Source of the DNA: an uncultured Oscillospiraceae bacterium | GTDB lineage: Bacteria; Bacillota; Clostridia; Oscillospirales; Ruminococcaceae | DNA length: 64,000 nucleotides | Direction: 5' to 3' | NCBI GenBank assembly: GCA_900539195.1 | Contig: UQBC01000003.1 | Location: 61,716 to 125,715 of the forward strand | In this document: positions 8,338 to 16,793 of the stretch, piece after piece | How the letters are laid out: the number at the start of each line of letters is the position of its first letter | Position numbering within the stretch: position 1 is the stretch's first letter | The notes under the pieces: model-generated | Seen by the model: only the letters and a program-made list of their open reading frames with translations | Databases searched by the model: none | What the model was told of the DNA's origin: nothing | Translations under genes and position numbers: made by a program

Positions 8338-9504
8338 TCAGCACATTGAACGTTCAACGGTGATTACGGCATTGAGCCTGCCGTCCTTTTCCGCAATTGC
8401 GTTCTTTATCATAAGAGCAAGCTCCCCGTCCTTATATCTGAAGCCGAAAGGCGTTACCAGGTCGAAAATTACGTTTATCCTTGAAACACCGTCGGTAATG
8501 CGGAAATCGTGGATAGTAAGACTGCTGTCGATATTTTTTATTATATCAAGTACCACCTTTTTTGCCTCGTCCGCTTTCTTGTCATCCACAACGACAGGAT
8601 CCATATGTATCGTAACACTGCATCTGTACTTTTCCCTGAGATCGTCCTCTATAAGATCTATAAGCTCATGTGCAAGCATTATATCTGTTTTACTGCTTAT
8701 TTCGGCATGGAGCGATATTACCATTCTGCCTACGCCGTAATCATGCACCATAAGATCGTGTACGCCGACTATACCGTCATAGCTCATTACAGTGTTTTCA
8801 ATTTCCTCCACCAGTTCCTTTTTAGGCTTAGTACCAAGCAGCGGAGTAAGACTTTCCTTGAATGTGTTGAAGCCTGTGTAGAGGATAAAAAGTGCAACAA
8901 CGATACCTGCATATGAATCAAGTTCAAAACCGCTGAACAGCTGTATGAACATACAGATGATTACTACCGATGTAGAAATACAGTCGGACAGAGAATCTGC
9001 CGCAGCAGCTTTCATTGTGGCGCTGTCTATTTTCCGACCGAGCTTTGTGTTGAACAGTGCCATCCACAGCTTCACAAGAAGCGACGCTCCAAGCACCGAT
9101 ACGGCAAGTATGCTGAACTCCGACTTTTCGGGCGAGAAGATTTTTTCGACCGAGCTTTTACCAAGTTCAAAGCCCATCATCATTATGATAAAAGAAATTA
9201 TTATGCCCGAAACGTATTCCATTCTGCCGTGACCGTAGGGGTGTTCGCTGTCCGCAGGCATTCCTGCCATTTTAAAGCCGACAAAGGTCATTATTGATGA
9301 GCCTGCGTCTGAAAGGTTGTTGAATGCGTCTGCGATTACGGAGATACCGCCGGATAATATACCTGCAATCAGCTTTCCGAGAAACAAAAGTACGTTAAGT
9401 ACGATACCGGTAAATGCTCCGAGATACCCGTAACGCTTTCTGACAGCGGGATCAGATGTGTTTTTGCTGTCCTTTACAAACAGTTTTATAAGCAGATTAG
9501 TCAT
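8338..9504 (-). CDS. Cation diffusion facilitator (CDF) family transporter
   Basis: A 388-residue CDF protein that exports divalent metals such as Zn, Fe or Mn by proton exchange. Membrane segments begin around residue 28. The CDF metal-site signature DAFNNLSDAGSS lies in the second helix, with HPYGHGRMEY following, and the second metal-site pair appears as AAADSLSDCISTS. The C-terminal half (about 215-388) is a cytoplasmic dimerization domain and looks long, possibly with a duplicated ferredoxin-like unit. The start ATG at 9504 has GGGGGAA upstream. Metal specificity is not resolved. It lies just downstream of argF, separated by a hairpin. Confidence 0.9.
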   Translation of the reverse strand: MTNLLIKLFVKDSKNTSDPAVRKRYGYLGAFTGIVLNVLLFLGKLIAGILSGGISVIADAFNNLSDAGSSIMTFVGFKMAGMPADSEHPYGHGRMEYVSGIIISFIIMMMGFELGKSSVEKIFSPEKSEFSILAVSVLGASLLVKLWMALFNTKLGRKIDSATMKAAAADSLSDCISTSVVIICMFIQLFSGFELDSYAGIVVALFILYTGFNTFKESLTPLLGTKPKKELVEEIENTVMSYDGIVGVHDLMVHDYGVGRMVISLHAEISSKTDIMLAHELIDLIEDDLREKYRCSVTIHMDPVVVDDKKADEAKKVVLDIIKNIDSSLTIHDFRITDGVSRINVIFDLVTPFGFRYKDGELALMIKNAIAEKDGRLNAVITVERSMC

Positions 9505-9527
9505 GACTATTCCCCCATATTACACGA

Positions 9528-9558
9528 ATACGGAGCAACATAATGCATTGCTCCGTAT
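9528..9558 (-). terminator. Hairpin terminator after argF
   Basis: An 11-bp perfect stem (ATACGGAGCAA / TTGCTCCGTAT) with a 9-base loop lies between the argF stop and the CDF gene. There is no strong T-run after it, so efficiency is uncertain, but the position fits the end of the arg operon. Confidence 0.55.
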
Positions 9559-9580
9559 CGGATATCAAGTTTTAAATAAA

Positions 9581-10492
9581 TCAGTCCTTATTGCCCATAA
9601 GCAGTACCATTACCGCCTTCTGTGCGTGGAGTCTGTTTTCAGCCTCGTCAAAGATTTCGTTTGCGTGTTCTTCAAACACCTTGGCTGTGATCTCTTCTTC
9701 TCTGTGTGCGGGCAGGCAGTGCTGTACCATAGCGTCGGGCTTAGCGACAGCCATAACCTCATCGTTTATCTGGAAGCCCTTGAATGCTTTCTTTCTGATT
9801 TCGGCTTCGCCTTCCTGACCCATAGACGCCCATACGTCTGTGAAGATAACATCTGCGTCCTTTGCAGCCTTTATAGGATCGTCTGTCAGCTCAAAGCAGT
9901 TATACTTCTTAGCAAAAGCAAGTGTTGTAGCGGCAGGGTGGTAGTTCTCAGGGCAGGCAACAGACACGCTCATACCTGTCTTTAAGCCGCCGACAATGAG
10001 CGAGTTTGCCATATTGTTGCCATCGCCTATGTAGCACATCTTAAGACCGTCAAGCTTACCCTTGTACTCACGGATTGTCATAAGATCGGCAAGCACCTGG
10101 CAAGGATGAGAAAGGTCCGTAAGACCGTTGATTATCGGGATATTACCGTATTCCGCAAGATTTTCAACCTCAGCCTGATCAAATGTTCTTATCATAATAC
10201 CGTCAATGTAGCGTGATAAAACTCTTGCGGTATCCTGTATAGGCTCGCCTCTGCCTATCTGCATATCGCTTGCTGAAAGGTAAAGGGGATTGCCGCCGAG
10301 CTGATACATACCTGTTTCAAATGAAACTCTGGTTCTTGTAGAAGCCTTGCGGAAGATCATACCAAGCGTCTTGCCCTTTAAATGATCGTGAGGAATGCCG
10401 TGCTTAAGCTCATACTTGAGCTGATCTGCGAGATTGAGAATCTCAATGATTTCCTCTGTGCTGAGATCCATCATTTTAAGTAAATGTTTCAT
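9581..10492 (-). CDS. argF: Ornithine carbamoyltransferase
   Basis: ArgF makes citrulline from ornithine and carbamoyl phosphate. The 303-residue protein has the carbamoyl-phosphate motif ASTRTRVSFE (STRTR), the DLSHPCQVLADL segment and the ornithine-binding region HCLPAHREEEI, all of which separate OTCases from aspartate carbamoyltransferases. The start has GAAAGG upstream. It is the last gene of the arg cluster, 30 bp after argD, and ends before a hairpin. Its carbamoyl phosphate would come from the CarB encoded at 28.7 kb together with a CarA located elsewhere. Confidence 0.95.
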   Translation of the reverse strand: MKHLLKMMDLSTEEIIEILNLADQLKYELKHGIPHDHLKGKTLGMIFRKASTRTRVSFETGMYQLGGNPLYLSASDMQIGRGEPIQDTARVLSRYIDGIMIRTFDQAEVENLAEYGNIPIINGLTDLSHPCQVLADLMTIREYKGKLDGLKMCYIGDGNNMANSLIVGGLKTGMSVSVACPENYHPAATTLAFAKKYNCFELTDDPIKAAKDADVIFTDVWASMGQEGEAEIRKKAFKGFQINDEVMAVAKPDAMVQHCLPAHREEEITAKVFEEHANEIFDEAENRLHAQKAVMVLLMGNKD

Positions 10493-10522
10493 AATTTTTT
10501 CCTTTCGGTTTTAGTTTTTATT

Positions 10523-11686
10523 TTATTTTAAAAGCTCTGCTAGTATTTCAAGACCTCTGTCAATATCCTCATAAGAGATAGTGAGCGGAGGAAGAAGTCT
10601 TAACTTTTCCTTTGCGGTAAGGATAAGAAGTCCGTGTTCAAGAGCGGCATTCAGTATATCCTTTGCATTCTTGGTCTTTAGCTTTATGCCAATCATAAGA
10701 CCCATACCCGTAACCGATTCGACCTCGGGTATCTCTTTCAGCTTTTCGGCTATATATCTTCCCTTATCTGCAACCTGTGACAAGAAAATCGGATCTGCCG
10801 CTTTCTTCAGCACCTCAATTGCGCCTGCACAAGCGATAGGATTTCCGCCGAATGTCGAACCGTGTGTTCCGGGAGTAAGTACACCTGCGCACTTGTCGCC
10901 GCTGAGGCACGCACCCATCGGGATACCGCCTGCTATGCCCTTTGCAAGCGTTATTATATCGGCTTTCTTTCCGAAATTATCGCCTGCAAGGAATTTACCT
11001 GTTCTGCCGACACCCGTCTGTACTTCGTCCGAGATCGTCAGCACATCACGCTCGGCGCAAAGCTCAAATATTGCGTCAACGAACTTCTGCTCCAGCGGCA
11101 CAACGCCGCCCTCGCCCTGTATGTACTCAAACATTACGGCGCATACCGTATCATCGAGCTTTGCCTTAAGGTCTTCTATGTTGTTTGCTTCAACATTTAT
11201 AAATCCGTCAACGAACGGGAAGAAGTAGTTGTGGAACACGTCCTGTCCCGTAGCCGACAGCGTGCAGAGCGTTCTGCCGTGAAATGAATTTACAAGGGTG
11301 ATTATATTGTGTCTGCCCTTGCCGTATTTGTCGAAGCTGTACTTTCTTGCTATCTTGATAGCACATTCGTTTGCCTCAGCACCGCTGTTGCAAAGGAACA
11401 TATTCTTCATTCCTGACGCTTCCGATAATCTCTCGGCAAACTCAGCCTGTACCTTTGTGTAATAATAATTTGAGGTATGCTGTATACTGCGTACCTGTTC
11501 ACACACAGCGTCAGCCCATTCCTTGTTGCAGTAACCGAGCGAGTTTGTGCCGATACCGCTTCCGAAATCTATATACGTCTTGCCGTTTTCGTCAACCGCC
11601 TTGTCATCCTCGCCCTTGTCAAGAACAACATTCAGCCTGCCGTATGATCCCATTATATGAGAATTGAATTTATCTATAGTATTCAT
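10523..11686 (-). CDS. argD: Acetylornithine aminotransferase
   Basis: A PLP enzyme of the class-III aminotransferases, 387 residues from the ATG at 11686 (MNTIDKFN), which has GGAAAGGA upstream; a longer reading would enter the argB-argD gap without a ribosome site. Visible landmarks are NSGAEANECAIKIARKYS, the PLP region SFHGRTL, DEVQTGVGRTGK, and the Schiff-base lysine in ITLAKGIAGGIPMGA. It converts N-acetylglutamate semialdehyde to N-acetylornithine and could also serve lysine synthesis. It sits between argB and argF. Confidence 0.94.
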   Translation of the reverse strand: MNTIDKFNSHIMGSYGRLNVVLDKGEDDKAVDENGKTYIDFGSGIGTNSLGYCNKEWADAVCEQVRSIQHTSNYYYTKVQAEFAERLSEASGMKNMFLCNSGAEANECAIKIARKYSFDKYGKGRHNIITLVNSFHGRTLCTLSATGQDVFHNYFFPFVDGFINVEANNIEDLKAKLDDTVCAVMFEYIQGEGGVVPLEQKFVDAIFELCAERDVLTISDEVQTGVGRTGKFLAGDNFGKKADIITLAKGIAGGIPMGACLSGDKCAGVLTPGTHGSTFGGNPIACAGAIEVLKKAADPIFLSQVADKGRYIAEKLKEIPEVESVTGMGLMIGIKLKTKNAKDILNAALEHGLLILTAKEKLRLLPPLTISYEDIDRGLEILAELLK

Positions 11687-11716
11687 ATCTGTCCTTTCCG
11701 CCTGCATCGTTTGCCG

Positions 11717-12568
11717 TCAGATAATCATTGTACCTGCGCCCTCGTTTGTAAGCAGCTCTATAAGTATTGAATGAGGTATTCTGCCGTCAATGATATTTGC
11801 TTTCTTTACACCTCTGCGGACAGCCTCAACACAGCAATCTATCTTAGGTATCATACCGCCTGAGATTATGCCCTGCTTTTTGAGATAAGGCACTTCGGAA
11901 ACTCCGACAGTATGTATAAGCGTGCTGTCATCGTCCTTATCCTCAAGAAGTCCCTTTATATCTGTCATAAGGATAAGGTTTTCGGATTTCATCTCAGCCG
12001 CAATTCTTGCCGCCGCCGTATCCGCATTGATATTGTATACGGTTCCGTCCTTGCCTGCCGCAACGGTCGAAATTACAGGGATATAGCCCTTTTCGAGAAC
12101 GTCGTTTATAAGGTTTACGTTTACCTGAGTAATCTCGCCTACAAGACCTAAATCCGGATCAAGCTGTTCTGCCTCTATCATATGGTCGTCAAGACCGCAA
12201 AGACCTACCGCTCTGCCCTTGTGGCTGTAAAGCAGATCGACAAGATCCTTGTTTACCTTACCGCAAAGCACCATCTGAACGATATTTATCGTTTCTTCAT
12301 CGGTGTAACGAAGGCCGTTTACGAACTTGCTCTCCTTGCCGACTTTTTTCAGCATTGCGTTTATTTCGGGTCCGCCGCCGTGTACAAGCACTATCTTGAT
12401 ACCGCAGAGCGACAGCAGAACAAGGTCAGACATTACCGCCTGCTTCAGTCTGTCGTTTGTCATTGCGTTACCGCCGTACTTGACTACTACTACCTTGTTT
12501 GAATACTGCTGTATATAAGGAAGTGCGTCGCTGAGTATACTTGCTCTCTTTTCGTTTTCAAGTTCCAT
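11717..12568 (-). CDS. argB: Acetylglutamate kinase
   Basis: A 283-residue amino-acid kinase that phosphorylates N-acetylglutamate. The N-terminal VVVKYGGNAM and LVHGGGPEIN segments and the NADTAAARIAAEM motif are typical of ArgB. The protein begins with an extra helix (ENEKRASILSDALPYIQQY), as in the hexameric, arginine-inhibited type, so feedback inhibition by arginine is plausible. The start has GAAAGGA upstream. It lies 20 bp after argJ. Confidence 0.95.
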   Translation of the reverse strand: MELENEKRASILSDALPYIQQYSNKVVVVKYGGNAMTNDRLKQAVMSDLVLLSLCGIKIVLVHGGGPEINAMLKKVGKESKFVNGLRYTDEETINIVQMVLCGKVNKDLVDLLYSHKGRAVGLCGLDDHMIEAEQLDPDLGLVGEITQVNVNLINDVLEKGYIPVISTVAAGKDGTVYNINADTAAARIAAEMKSENLILMTDIKGLLEDKDDDSTLIHTVGVSEVPYLKKQGIISGGMIPKIDCCVEAVRRGVKKANIIDGRIPHSILIELLTNEGAGTMII

Positions 12569-12588
12569 CTTCTTTTGTCCTTTCGGTG

Positions 12589-13821
12589 TCAGCTTCTGTA
12601 TTCTGCGTTTATCTTTACATATTCATAAGTCAGATCGCAGCCCCACGCTACCGATTTATCGGCACCGTCGTGCATATCAATCCTGATAACAATTTCATCT
12701 TCTGAAAGAATCTTGAATGCCTCATCCTCCGAGAAGTCAACACCTGCGCCGTTCTCGCAGACCTTTACGCTGCCCTTTGAAGATGACAGAACGACCTCGA
12801 CCTTTGAAATATCAAAGTCGCCCTCCGCATAACCTATCGCACAGAGAATACGTCCCCAGTTGGCGTCAGCCGCAAATATAGCCGCCTTTAAAAGACTGCT
12901 GTTTATAACAGACAGTGCAACGCTCTTTGCAACAGCTTCTGTAGGTGCGTGGTCAACAACACATTCCATCAGCTTCGTTGCACCCTCGCCGTCACGGGCG
13001 GTTTCTCTTGCAAGGTTCATCATTACAGCGTAAAGACCATTTATAAACACTTCATAATCATTGTCCTCTGCCGTTATTTCCTTGTTTCCTGCAAGTCCCG
13101 ACGCCATTATGCACAGTGTATCGTTTGTGGATGTATCACCGTCAACGCTTACCATATTGTAAGTAATGTCGGCTGTTCTTTTCAGCGCCTTATGCAGAAG
13201 CTCAGCATTTATCTTTACATCGGTTGTGATAAAAGCAAGCATTGTAGCCATATTGGGATTTATCATACCGCTGCCCTTGCTGATGCCGCCGATATGACAG
13301 GTCTTGCCGTCAAGCGTAAACTCTACCGCAAGCTCCTTTTTGCGTGTATCGGTCGTCATTATCGCTTCACACGCAAGCGAACTTCCGTCCTCGCTTATGC
13401 TGTCTACAAGCGTCTTGATATTGTTCTTTACAGGGTCGATCGACAGCTTCTGTCCGATAACTCCCGTAGAGCCTACTATCATATCGTTCTTATCAATACC
13501 GAGCTCGTTTGCACAAAGCTCGCACATTTGTTCTGCAATCTCAATGCCGTTTGAGTTACAGGTGTTTGCGTTACCGCTGTTTACGATAACCGCCTGAGCG
13601 ACACCGTTTTTAAGGTGTTCCTTTGTAACGATGATCGGCGCACCCTTTACCTTGTTCTGCGTGTAGATTGCCGCCGCAGTACACTTTGTATCACAGCTTA
13701 TCACCGCAAGGTCGCGCTTTTTCGAGCCGGGCTTTATACCAACGTTTATACCGCCCGCCTTAAAGCCTTTTGCGGCGCATACACCCTTATCCACTAATTT
13801 ATAATTATCAAATTCAACCAT
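12589..13821 (-). CDS. argJ: Glutamate N-acetyltransferase / amino-acid acetyltransferase ArgJ
   Basis: A 410-residue ArgJ that self-cleaves before the conserved Thr in the NPNMATMLAFITTD segment, the new N-terminal Thr being the nucleophile. It recycles the acetyl group from N-acetylornithine to glutamate, and may also use acetyl-CoA. Other landmarks are GGISKGSGMI and DANWGRILCAIGYA. No separate argA or argE is seen in the cluster, which fits the cyclic pathway. Start ATG at 13821 with GAGGTAA upstream. Confidence 0.95.
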   Translation of the reverse strand: MVEFDNYKLVDKGVCAAKGFKAGGINVGIKPGSKKRDLAVISCDTKCTAAAIYTQNKVKGAPIIVTKEHLKNGVAQAVIVNSGNANTCNSNGIEIAEQMCELCANELGIDKNDMIVGSTGVIGQKLSIDPVKNNIKTLVDSISEDGSSLACEAIMTTDTRKKELAVEFTLDGKTCHIGGISKGSGMINPNMATMLAFITTDVKINAELLHKALKRTADITYNMVSVDGDTSTNDTLCIMASGLAGNKEITAEDNDYEVFINGLYAVMMNLARETARDGEGATKLMECVVDHAPTEAVAKSVALSVINSSLLKAAIFAADANWGRILCAIGYAEGDFDISKVEVVLSSSKGSVKVCENGAGVDFSEDEAFKILSEDEIVIRIDMHDGADKSVAWGCDLTYEYVKINAEYRS

Positions 13822-13838
13822 TGTTATTACCTCACTTA

Positions 13839-14786
13839 TTATACAAGTCCGGTCGTTTCGTCAATGCCCATCATTATGTTAAGACACTGAACAGCCGCAC
13901 CGCTTGCACCCTTGCCTAAGTTGTCAAGTCTTGAGCAAAGCACTATACGGTCATCGTTTCCGCAAACGAATATCTCCATATTGTTCTTACCCGATAATGT
14001 GTTTGCGGCAAGGAAACCGTTTTCAAGCACGCCCTCGCCCATAACAGGCATCACCTTTACAAGATTTGCGTCTGCATAATGCTCAGTGAAAGCCTTATGA
14101 ATATCGGCAAGCGTATATTTCTTCGGCAGAAGTCTTGTGAGTACCGGAACAGTTACGACCATACCGCTGAAATAATCGCATATCAGAGGATTAAATACAG
14201 GCTTGTAATCAAGTCCGCTTATCTTCATCATTTCAGGTAAGTGCTTATGCTCCTGAGGAAGCGCATACTGTCTTGGGCTGTAAAATTCTTCGGGTTTTTC
14301 ATCGCTTTCATACACTGCGATAGCCTTCTTTCCCGCTCCGCTGTAACCGGATACCGCATGAGCGACAACAGGATAATCGCTCGGCATTATGCCAGCCTTT
14401 ACAAGAGGATATACAAGCGAAATAAAACCGCTTGCATAGCAACCGGGGACAGCCACTCTCGATGAAGCCGCAATCTTTTCTCTGTGCTGCTTTGAAAGCT
14501 CAGGAAAACCGTATGCCCAGTCGGGATTTGTCCGATGTGCCGTAGAAGCATCTATAATTCGGACGTTGCTGCCCTTCGCAAGCTCTACCGCCTCTCTTGC
14601 GGCGGCATCGGGCAGACAAAGGAACGTGAAATCGGACGAGCATATAAACTTCTTACGCTCATCGTTATCCTTTCTCTTATCATCATCTATCTTCATTATT
14701 TCAATATCGTTCCTGTCCTTGAAACGTTCGAGAATTTTAAGTCCGGTCGTTCCTTCCTGACCGTCAATATACACCTTTACGCTCAT
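13839..14786 (-). CDS. argC: N-acetyl-gamma-glutamyl-phosphate reductase (short, type 2)
   Basis: ArgC reduces acetylglutamyl phosphate with NADPH. The protein has 315 residues, starts VKVYIDGQEGTTGLKI, and carries the active-site Cys in VAVPGCYASGF. This length and the DGQEGTTGL start match the type 2 family rather than the 340-residue type usual in Bacillus. It lies 17 bp before argJ and 11 bp after the GNAT gene, with GAGGTG before its ATG. Confidence 0.93.
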   Translation of the reverse strand: MSVKVYIDGQEGTTGLKILERFKDRNDIEIMKIDDDKRKDNDERKKFICSSDFTFLCLPDAAAREAVELAKGSNVRIIDASTAHRTNPDWAYGFPELSKQHREKIAASSRVAVPGCYASGFISLVYPLVKAGIMPSDYPVVAHAVSGYSGAGKKAIAVYESDEKPEEFYSPRQYALPQEHKHLPEMMKISGLDYKPVFNPLICDYFSGMVVTVPVLTRLLPKKYTLADIHKAFTEHYADANLVKVMPVMGEGVLENGFLAANTLSGKNNMEIFVCGNDDRIVLCSRLDNLGKGASGAAVQCLNIMMGIDETTGLV

Positions 14787-14797
14787 ATAAGCACCTC

Positions 14798-15211
14798 TTA
14801 TTTTTTAAGAAATCTTGTCATTCCGCAGCCACGTTCATTATTAGGTCTGCGCATAAATCCGAGCTTTTCGTAGAACGGCTCTTTATCCTTTGCAGCCATA
14901 AGATTTATCATTATCGTTTCGCCCTCGTCAGCTACCGACAACGCTTTATCCATAAGCCTTGAAAGCATCTCTTTGCCTATTCCCTGTCCCTGATATTCGG
15001 GACGTACAATAACATCGCTGATAAAGAACTGATAGCCTCCGTCGCCGACTACCCTTGCCGAGCCGACTTCCTTTTCTCCGTCAAGCGCCGTTATCGCAAA
15101 CACCGAGCTTTTAAGCGCACAGTTAAGCTGTCTTGGCGAAAGCTCATACCAGCCTACGCTTCGTCTGAACGAATTTATATCGTGCGGCAATCTGTATTCA
15201 TAAGTTATCAT
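14798..15211 (-). CDS. GNAT family N-acetyltransferase inside the arg operon
   Basis: A 137-residue GNAT protein with the acetyl-CoA site in VRPEYQGQGIGKEML (QGQGIG) and a short N-terminal strand-helix. Its ATG shares one base with the argH stop (TGATG), so it is translationally coupled to argH and belongs to the operon. The position suggests a link to arginine metabolism, for example an ArgA-like function or acetylation of an intermediate, but the fold alone does not define a substrate. It is much shorter than classical NAGS. Confidence 0.82.
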   Translation of the reverse strand: MITYEYRLPHDINSFRRSVGWYELSPRQLNCALKSSVFAITALDGEKEVGSARVVGDGGYQFFISDVIVRPEYQGQGIGKEMLSRLMDKALSVADEGETIMINLMAAKDKEPFYEKLGFMRRPNNERGCGMTRFLKK

Positions 15212-16599
15212 CAGATGTTGATACCGCCCAGTCTGCCTTCAAGCTCAGCTATCTGACGCTTTACCGCATCGGGAGCAGGTCCGCCGTCAACGCCTCTTTG
15301 CATAACGCAGGTATCAAGGCTGATAGCGTCATATACGTCATTATCAAACGTTTCACACAACTTCTTATATTCTTCTATCGGGAGCTGTTCAAGCGTAGTA
15401 TTCTTCTCTATGCAAAGTGCAACGAGTGTACCGGTTATCTTATATGCCGTTCTGAAAGGAAGTCCCTTCTTTACGAGATAGTCAGCACAATCTGTAGCAT
15501 TGATAAAGCCCTTTGCGGCGGCAGTACGCATATTGTCTTTAAGTACCGTCATAGTCGCAAGCATAGGAGTAAATGTCGAGATACACAGCTTTACTGTGTC
15601 CACTGCGTCAAATATTGCCTCCTTGTCCTCCTGCATATCTTTGTTGTATGCAAGCGGAAGTCCCTTCATCATTGTGAGAAGCGTCTGCAGATCGCCGTAT
15701 ACCCTTGCCGTCTTGCCTCTTATAAGCTCCGTAACATCGGGGTTCTTCTTCTGCGGCATTATCGAGCTGCCTGTGGAATATGCATCGTCAAGCTCAATAA
15801 ACTTGAACTCCCACGAGCACCACATGATTATCTCTTCCGAAAATCTCGAAAGGTGCATCATAAGCATTGAAATATCAGAGCATAACTCAACGCAGAAATC
15901 CCTGTCGGATACGCCGTCAAGGCTGTTCATCGTAATATCCCTGAAGCCGAGAAGCTCGGCTGTTCTCTTTCTGTTAAGAGGGTATGTAGTGCCTGCGAGC
16001 GCACACGAACCGAGCGGCATTACATCCATTCTTTCCTTGCAGTCCGCGAGTCTTGTCAGATCTCTTGTCAGCATCTGCGCATATGCCATAAGATGATGTG
16101 CGAATGTAACAGGCTGTGCACGCTGTAAATGGGTGTAGCCCGGCATTACCGTTTCCGTATGCTGCTTTGCAATATCTATAACAGTGTTTATAAGTTCACA
16201 GACGAGCTTTGCAATCTCATCGACTTCATCTTTAAGATAAAGCTTGATATCAAGTGCGACCTGATCATTTCTGCTCCTTGCGGTGTGCAGACGCTTTCCC
16301 GCATCGCCTATTCGTGCGGTAAGCTCAGCCTCAACGAACATATGAATATCTTCCGCATTGGGATCGAAATGCAGTGTTCCGTTTTCAATATCACTTAAAA
16401 TTCCGTTAAGACCTTCTATTATCACCTTGCTGTCCGCAGGGTCGATAATGCCGCACTCACCGAGCATGGTTGCGTGTGCTATAGAGCCTTTTATATCATG
16501 CTTGTACATTCTTGCATCAAATGAGATGGAAGAATTGAAATCGTTGACCTTTGAGTCAACCTCCTTTGAAAATCTTCCCGCCCACATCATTTTAGACAT
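15211..16599 (-). CDS. argH: Argininosuccinate lyase
   Basis: ArgH splits argininosuccinate into arginine and fumarate. The protein (462 residues from the ATG at 16599) begins SKMMWAGRFSKEVD, has TARSRNDQVALD and GYTHLQRAQPVTFAHH, and carries the fumarase/lyase signature GSSIMPQKKNPD with the catalytic Ser loop. I chose 16599 over a longer upstream start because AAAGGAAA lies 8 bases before it. It is the first gene of the seven-gene arg run; the 194-bp gap to argG contains a terminator and further hairpins. Confidence 0.95.
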   Translation of the reverse strand: MSKMMWAGRFSKEVDSKVNDFNSSISFDARMYKHDIKGSIAHATMLGECGIIDPADSKVIIEGLNGILSDIENGTLHFDPNAEDIHMFVEAELTARIGDAGKRLHTARSRNDQVALDIKLYLKDEVDEIAKLVCELINTVIDIAKQHTETVMPGYTHLQRAQPVTFAHHLMAYAQMLTRDLTRLADCKERMDVMPLGSCALAGTTYPLNRKRTAELLGFRDITMNSLDGVSDRDFCVELCSDISMLMMHLSRFSEEIIMWCSWEFKFIELDDAYSTGSSIMPQKKNPDVTELIRGKTARVYGDLQTLLTMMKGLPLAYNKDMQEDKEAIFDAVDTVKLCISTFTPMLATMTVLKDNMRTAAAKGFINATDCADYLVKKGLPFRTAYKITGTLVALCIEKNTTLEQLPIEEYKKLCETFDNDVYDAISLDTCVMQRGVDGGPAPDAVKRQIAELEGRLGGINI

Positions 16600-16629
16600 A
16601 CTGTTATTTCCTTTCAGATTTATGTTCAT

Positions 16630-16715
16630 AACGCAAAAAGCGTTTTGTTTTTTCCGTTATAAATATAAAAGTAATTAAAACGCTTTTTAAAACACAGCCG
16701 TACCGACCGTGTTTT
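16630..16715 (-). promoter_or_regulatory. Competing hairpins upstream of argH
   Basis: On the minus strand, AAAACAC (16715-16709) pairs with GTGTTTT (16695-16689). Then AAAGCGTTTT (16686-16677) can pair with AAAACGCTTT (16646-16637), whose distal part can instead form the short hairpin AACGC/GCGTT at 16644-16630. Mutually exclusive stems just before argH resemble an attenuator. No clean -35/-10 pair was found in the gap. Confidence 0.35.
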
Positions 16716-16726
16716 AAATCGCATCT

Positions 16727-16769
16727 TAAAAACCGTAAAAGCCGCAAGGCATAGTTTTACACCTTGCGG
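16727..16769 (-). terminator. Terminator after argG
   Basis: CCGCAAGG and CCTTGCGG (16742-16749 and 16762-16769) form an 8-bp stem 25 bp after the argG stop, followed on the minus strand by TTTTACGGTTTTT. Confidence 0.7.
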
Positions 16770-16793
16770 GATTTACCGTAACGCTTTTAAAGC

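Noticed and set aside
15500..16096. A 198-residue plus-strand frame
   Set aside because: Shadow of argH on the opposite strand.
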